Below are positions 6,437 through 8,151 of a DNA stretch of 8,151 bases, piece after piece. Numbering within the stretch: position 1 is the first letter of the stretch; each line of letters opens with the position of its first letter. Both the position numbers and the translations under genes were made by a program. The notes beneath the pieces were generated by a model, which was given only the letters and a program-made list of their open reading frames with translations, was not told the origin of the DNA and made no database searches. Source of the stretch: Pyrodictiaceae archaeon (GTDB lineage Archaea > Thermoproteota > Thermoprotei_A > Sulfolobales > Pyrodictiaceae); the NCBI GenBank assembly GCA_027046105.1, contig JALTZQ010000259.1:1-8151 (forward strand), in the 5' to 3' direction.

Positions 6437-6738
6437 GCCAAGCCCAGGAGGCTTCACTACAAAAACCTCTTAGGATAGATGATCTACTACAACGCAACGT
6501 CTATGATGTGGATCATCGGCCACATATAGTTGTGGATACAGAGAAGTGTAAGAAGTGTGCGACAAAGCCGTGTGTCCTACTATGTCCGGCAGGCTGCTAC
6601 ATAACAGTTGATGACCGACTAGTCTTTAGCTATGAGGGTTGCCTTGAGTGTGGTACATGTCGAACAATATGCCCACACGACGCGATAAAGTGGGATTACC
6701 CTGTGAGTGGTCGGGGCGTACAGTTCCGTTTCTCATAA
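6433..6738 (+). CDS. fixX: FixX-like ferredoxin (EtfX), 101 aa
   Basis: A small iron-sulfur protein that works with FixC as the detached ferredoxin part of an ETF:quinone oxidoreductase. Eight cysteines fall into two sets. Cys39, Cys42, Cys47 and Cys51 form CKKCATKPCVLLCP (CX2CX4CX3C). Cys70, Cys73, Cys76 and Cys80 form CLECGTCRTICP (CX2CX2CX3C). The YEGCLECGTCR stretch is strongly diagnostic for FixX. Two [4Fe-4S] clusters are expected. The N-terminal 35 residues carry no motif except IDDLLQRNVYDVD, which is typical of the family lead-in. Its ATG overlaps the fixC stop by the ATGA arrangement. The length is normal for FixX (about 95-100 residues). There is no signal peptide, so it should act on the cytoplasmic face. 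Confidence 0.94.
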   Translation: MSQAQEASLQKPLRIDDLLQRNVYDVDHRPHIVVDTEKCKKCATKPCVLLCPAGCYITVDDRLVFSYEGCLECGTCRTICPHDAIKWDYPVSGRGVQFRFS

Positions 6739-6774
6739 CCCCTTAGGTCTCCTGGAGAGGGGTGACTTGGCTTC

Positions 6775-7584
6775 ATGGCTCTCAGAATGGTTGTTGGCAT
6801 AAAGTGGGTGCCTAACACGCAGGCAGTTAGGTTTGACCCCAAGACTGGCACGTTGATACGTGAGGGTGTGCCGAGCATAGTCAACCCCCATGATCTTGAC
6901 GCTGTAGAGCTGGCGCTGAAGGTTAAGGAGAAGTATGGGGGTAAGGTCATTGCCGTCTCGATGGCCCCACCAGCTGCTGTCAAGGGCCTGGAGCACGTGA
7001 TAGGCATGGGTGTCGATGAGGCTGTACTTGTGAGCGATCGTGTGTTCGCTGGCGCCGATACTCTGGCCACTAGCTACGTGCTAGCCAAGGCCATAGAGAG
7101 GCTAGGCGATGTAGACCTGATATTCTTTGGCCAAGAGACTATAGACAGCTCTACTGCTCATGTACCAGCCCAGGTAGCTAGCTGGCTAGACCTACCCTAC
7201 ATCTACTACGTGGATAGCGTCGAGGAGGTAGATCTACAGGCTAGGAAGGTGAGGGTTCGCCGCCGCCTCGAGGATAGACTGGAGTGGTATGAGGTGGATA
7301 TGCCAGCAGTGATAGCAGTCGCTATGCACAGCAACCCGCCTAGACCAGTAAGGCTATCTAATAAGCTAAGGGCGCGCATGGAGAACCCTATACAGACGTG
7401 GTCAAACCATGTCCTGCAACTAGATAAGCGCTGTATAGGCTTGCCTGGAAGCCCTACGATAGTGTCAAAGGTCACGTGGATGCCAGAGGTGCCACGTAAA
7501 CGCCAAGTCTTCCGGGGAGATCCGCGTGAGGCAGTCAAATGGCTTATCGAGAAACTGAGAGAGGAAGGTGTACTCCCATTCTAG
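6775..7584 (+). CDS. fixA: Electron transfer flavoprotein beta subunit (EtfB/FixA), 269 aa
   Basis: The beta subunit of the ETF heterodimer, which binds AMP in ordinary ETFs and FAD in bifurcating ones. Seen: the N-terminal VVGIKWVPNTQAVRFDP, the family motif NPHDLDAVE (37-45), GMGVDEAVLVSD (77-88) followed by GADTLATSYVLA (93-104), and the nucleotide-binding loop FFGQETIDSSTAHVPAQVA (117-135). The length is typical (250-280 residues). An unusual feature is SSTAHVP where many relatives have GDTAQVGP, so the nucleotide site may differ slightly. GAGGGGTGA (about 6757-6765) is the ribosome binding site, with 9 nt to the ATG. It lies 36 nt after fixX. Together with FixC, FixX and FixB it matches the EtfABCX complex, whose characterised members couple NADH oxidation to reduction of menaquinone and ferredoxin; bifurcation here is inferred by analogy. 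Confidence 0.94.
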   Translation: MALRMVVGIKWVPNTQAVRFDPKTGTLIREGVPSIVNPHDLDAVELALKVKEKYGGKVIAVSMAPPAAVKGLEHVIGMGVDEAVLVSDRVFAGADTLATSYVLAKAIERLGDVDLIFFGQETIDSSTAHVPAQVASWLDLPYIYYVDSVEEVDLQARKVRVRRRLEDRLEWYEVDMPAVIAVAMHSNPPRPVRLSNKLRARMENPIQTWSNHVLQLDKRCIGLPGSPTIVSKVTWMPEVPRKRQVFRGDPREAVKWLIEKLREEGVLPF

Positions 7585-7595
7585 CCTCAGGGCGG

Positions 7596-7600
7596 GGTGA
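7596..7600 (+). promoter_or_regulatory. Ribosome binding site GGTGA deciding the fixB start
   Basis: GGTGA lies 5 nt before GTG 7606. The ATG at 7600 starts on its last base and so would have no usable spacing. This supports a GTG start for ETF alpha. Confidence 0.6.
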
Positions 7601-7605
7601 TGTTT

Positions 7606-8151
7606 GTGGCGAGTATTGTTGAGAAGAGGAAGCAGAAGAGAGTTGACTGCGAGAAGCTGTGCCCCGAGTGGGGCTGCCGCCAGCCCTACGAGTTTGAGGG
7701 TGTATGGGTCGTTGGCGAGGTAGAGGAGGGTGAGGGTATCACTGAGCCGAGCCTGCAGATGCTCACGCCGGCACGCTACATAGCGGATAAGCTCCAGACC
7801 TTCGTCGAGGGCGTGCTATTGGGCTACGACAAGAGGATGCTGGAAGAGGCAGCAATGGAGATGATATATCATGGGGCTGACCGTGTAAGGGTACTTTATA
7901 GCGAGAAGCTCCAACCCTTCATAGCAGAGGTGTATGCAAGGACTATCGCGCACATGGCGGAACTGTACCGCCCCGACGTGATATTCTTCCCAGCCACCAT
8001 GAGGGGTAGAGAACTGGCACCATACGTCGCCAACACCCTCCGTGCAGGGATAACAGCCGACTGTACACAGTTCGACGTAGACGAGCAGACAGGCGACGTA
8101 CTAATGATACGACCACCCTTCGCAGCAATACTACTAGCATACATTAAGACC
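7606..8151 (+). CDS. fixB: Electron transfer flavoprotein alpha subunit (EtfA/FixB), first 182 residues, truncated by window edge
   Basis: The frame stays open to the last base. ETF alpha motifs are FEGVWVVGEVEEG (about 30-42), the domain I core RPDVIFFPATMRGRELAPYV, and GITADCTQFDVDEQTGDV followed by IRPPFAAILLAYIKT, equivalent to the family's TADCT...TRPAFGGN region. The FAD-binding C-terminal domain lies beyond the window. Two starts are possible. GTG at 7606 has GGTGA (7596-7600) exactly 5 nt upstream, as in fixC. ATG at 7600 overlaps that ribosome binding site and adds only two residues. Before the usual family start there is an extra segment of about 30 residues with three cysteines, Cys15, Cys19 and Cys24 (CX3CX4C), and many lysines and arginines. 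This is too few for a normal [4Fe-4S] ferredoxin motif. It follows fixA by 21 nt in the operon. Confidence 0.93.
   Translation, partial: MASIVEKRKQKRVDCEKLCPEWGCRQPYEFEGVWVVGEVEEGEGITEPSLQMLTPARYIADKLQTFVEGVLLGYDKRMLEEAAMEMIYHGADRVRVLYSEKLQPFIAEVYARTIAHMAELYRPDVIFFPATMRGRELAPYVANTLRAGITADCTQFDVDEQTGDVLMIRPPFAAILLAYIKT

Noticed and set aside
7896..8144. Antisense frames opposite the ETF alpha gene
   Set aside because: The plus strand carries clear ETF alpha motifs through the entire stretch; the antisense products show no family features.
1..8151. CRISPR arrays, tRNA or rRNA genes, insertion sequences, phage or toxin-antitoxin genes
   Set aside because: No regularly spaced repeats, cloverleaf-type sequence, transposase motifs or terminal inverted repeats were found on reading both strands by eye.

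Overview
The window reads as hyperthermophilic crenarchaeal DNA, most like Desulfurococcales/Pyrodictiaceae; this is inferred from gene content and style, not from a search. Pointers are dense same-strand gene blocks with short gaps, GTG and TTG starts, GGTGA-type ribosome binding sites, a TTTAATAG box A, heavy use of AGG/AGA, CTA and ATA codons, and archaeal-type EtfABCX genes.

Left block, minus strand (1-2348): three genes probably co-transcribed leftwards. In order of transcription these are a 90-residue protein of unknown function (2348-2076), a 544-residue cobalamin-binding-type radical SAM enzyme (2025-391), and an unrecognised protein that runs off the left edge (378-1). A divergent intergenic region (2349-2500) separates them from the plus-strand genes.

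Middle block, plus strand (2501-4933): a compact lipoate cluster. It holds a MoaD/ThiS-like beta-grasp protein without the usual C-terminal Gly-Gly, a LipM/LplA-family transferase with a LipM-type cysteine, a stand-alone 84-residue lipoyl-carrier domain, and a canonical lipoyl synthase LipA. LipM and LipA together suffice in principle to build lipoate on a carrier from octanoyl groups, and the free lipoyl domain is the obvious substrate. No E1, E2-catalytic, E3 or glycine-cleavage gene is visible.

Right block, plus strand (5153 to the right edge): an electron-transfer flavoprotein operon in the order fixC, fixX, fixA (ETF beta), fixB (ETF alpha, truncated by the window). It has its own box A just upstream. 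These proteins match the EtfABCX complex, which in characterised members bifurcates electrons from NADH to quinone and ferredoxin. The most interesting point is the side-by-side placement of a complete lipoate-assembly/lipoyl-carrier cassette, an odd MoaD-like protein and an EtfABCX operon. The ETF alpha also carries an unusual three-cysteine N-terminal extension. No tRNA, rRNA, CRISPR, insertion sequence or phage gene is evident.
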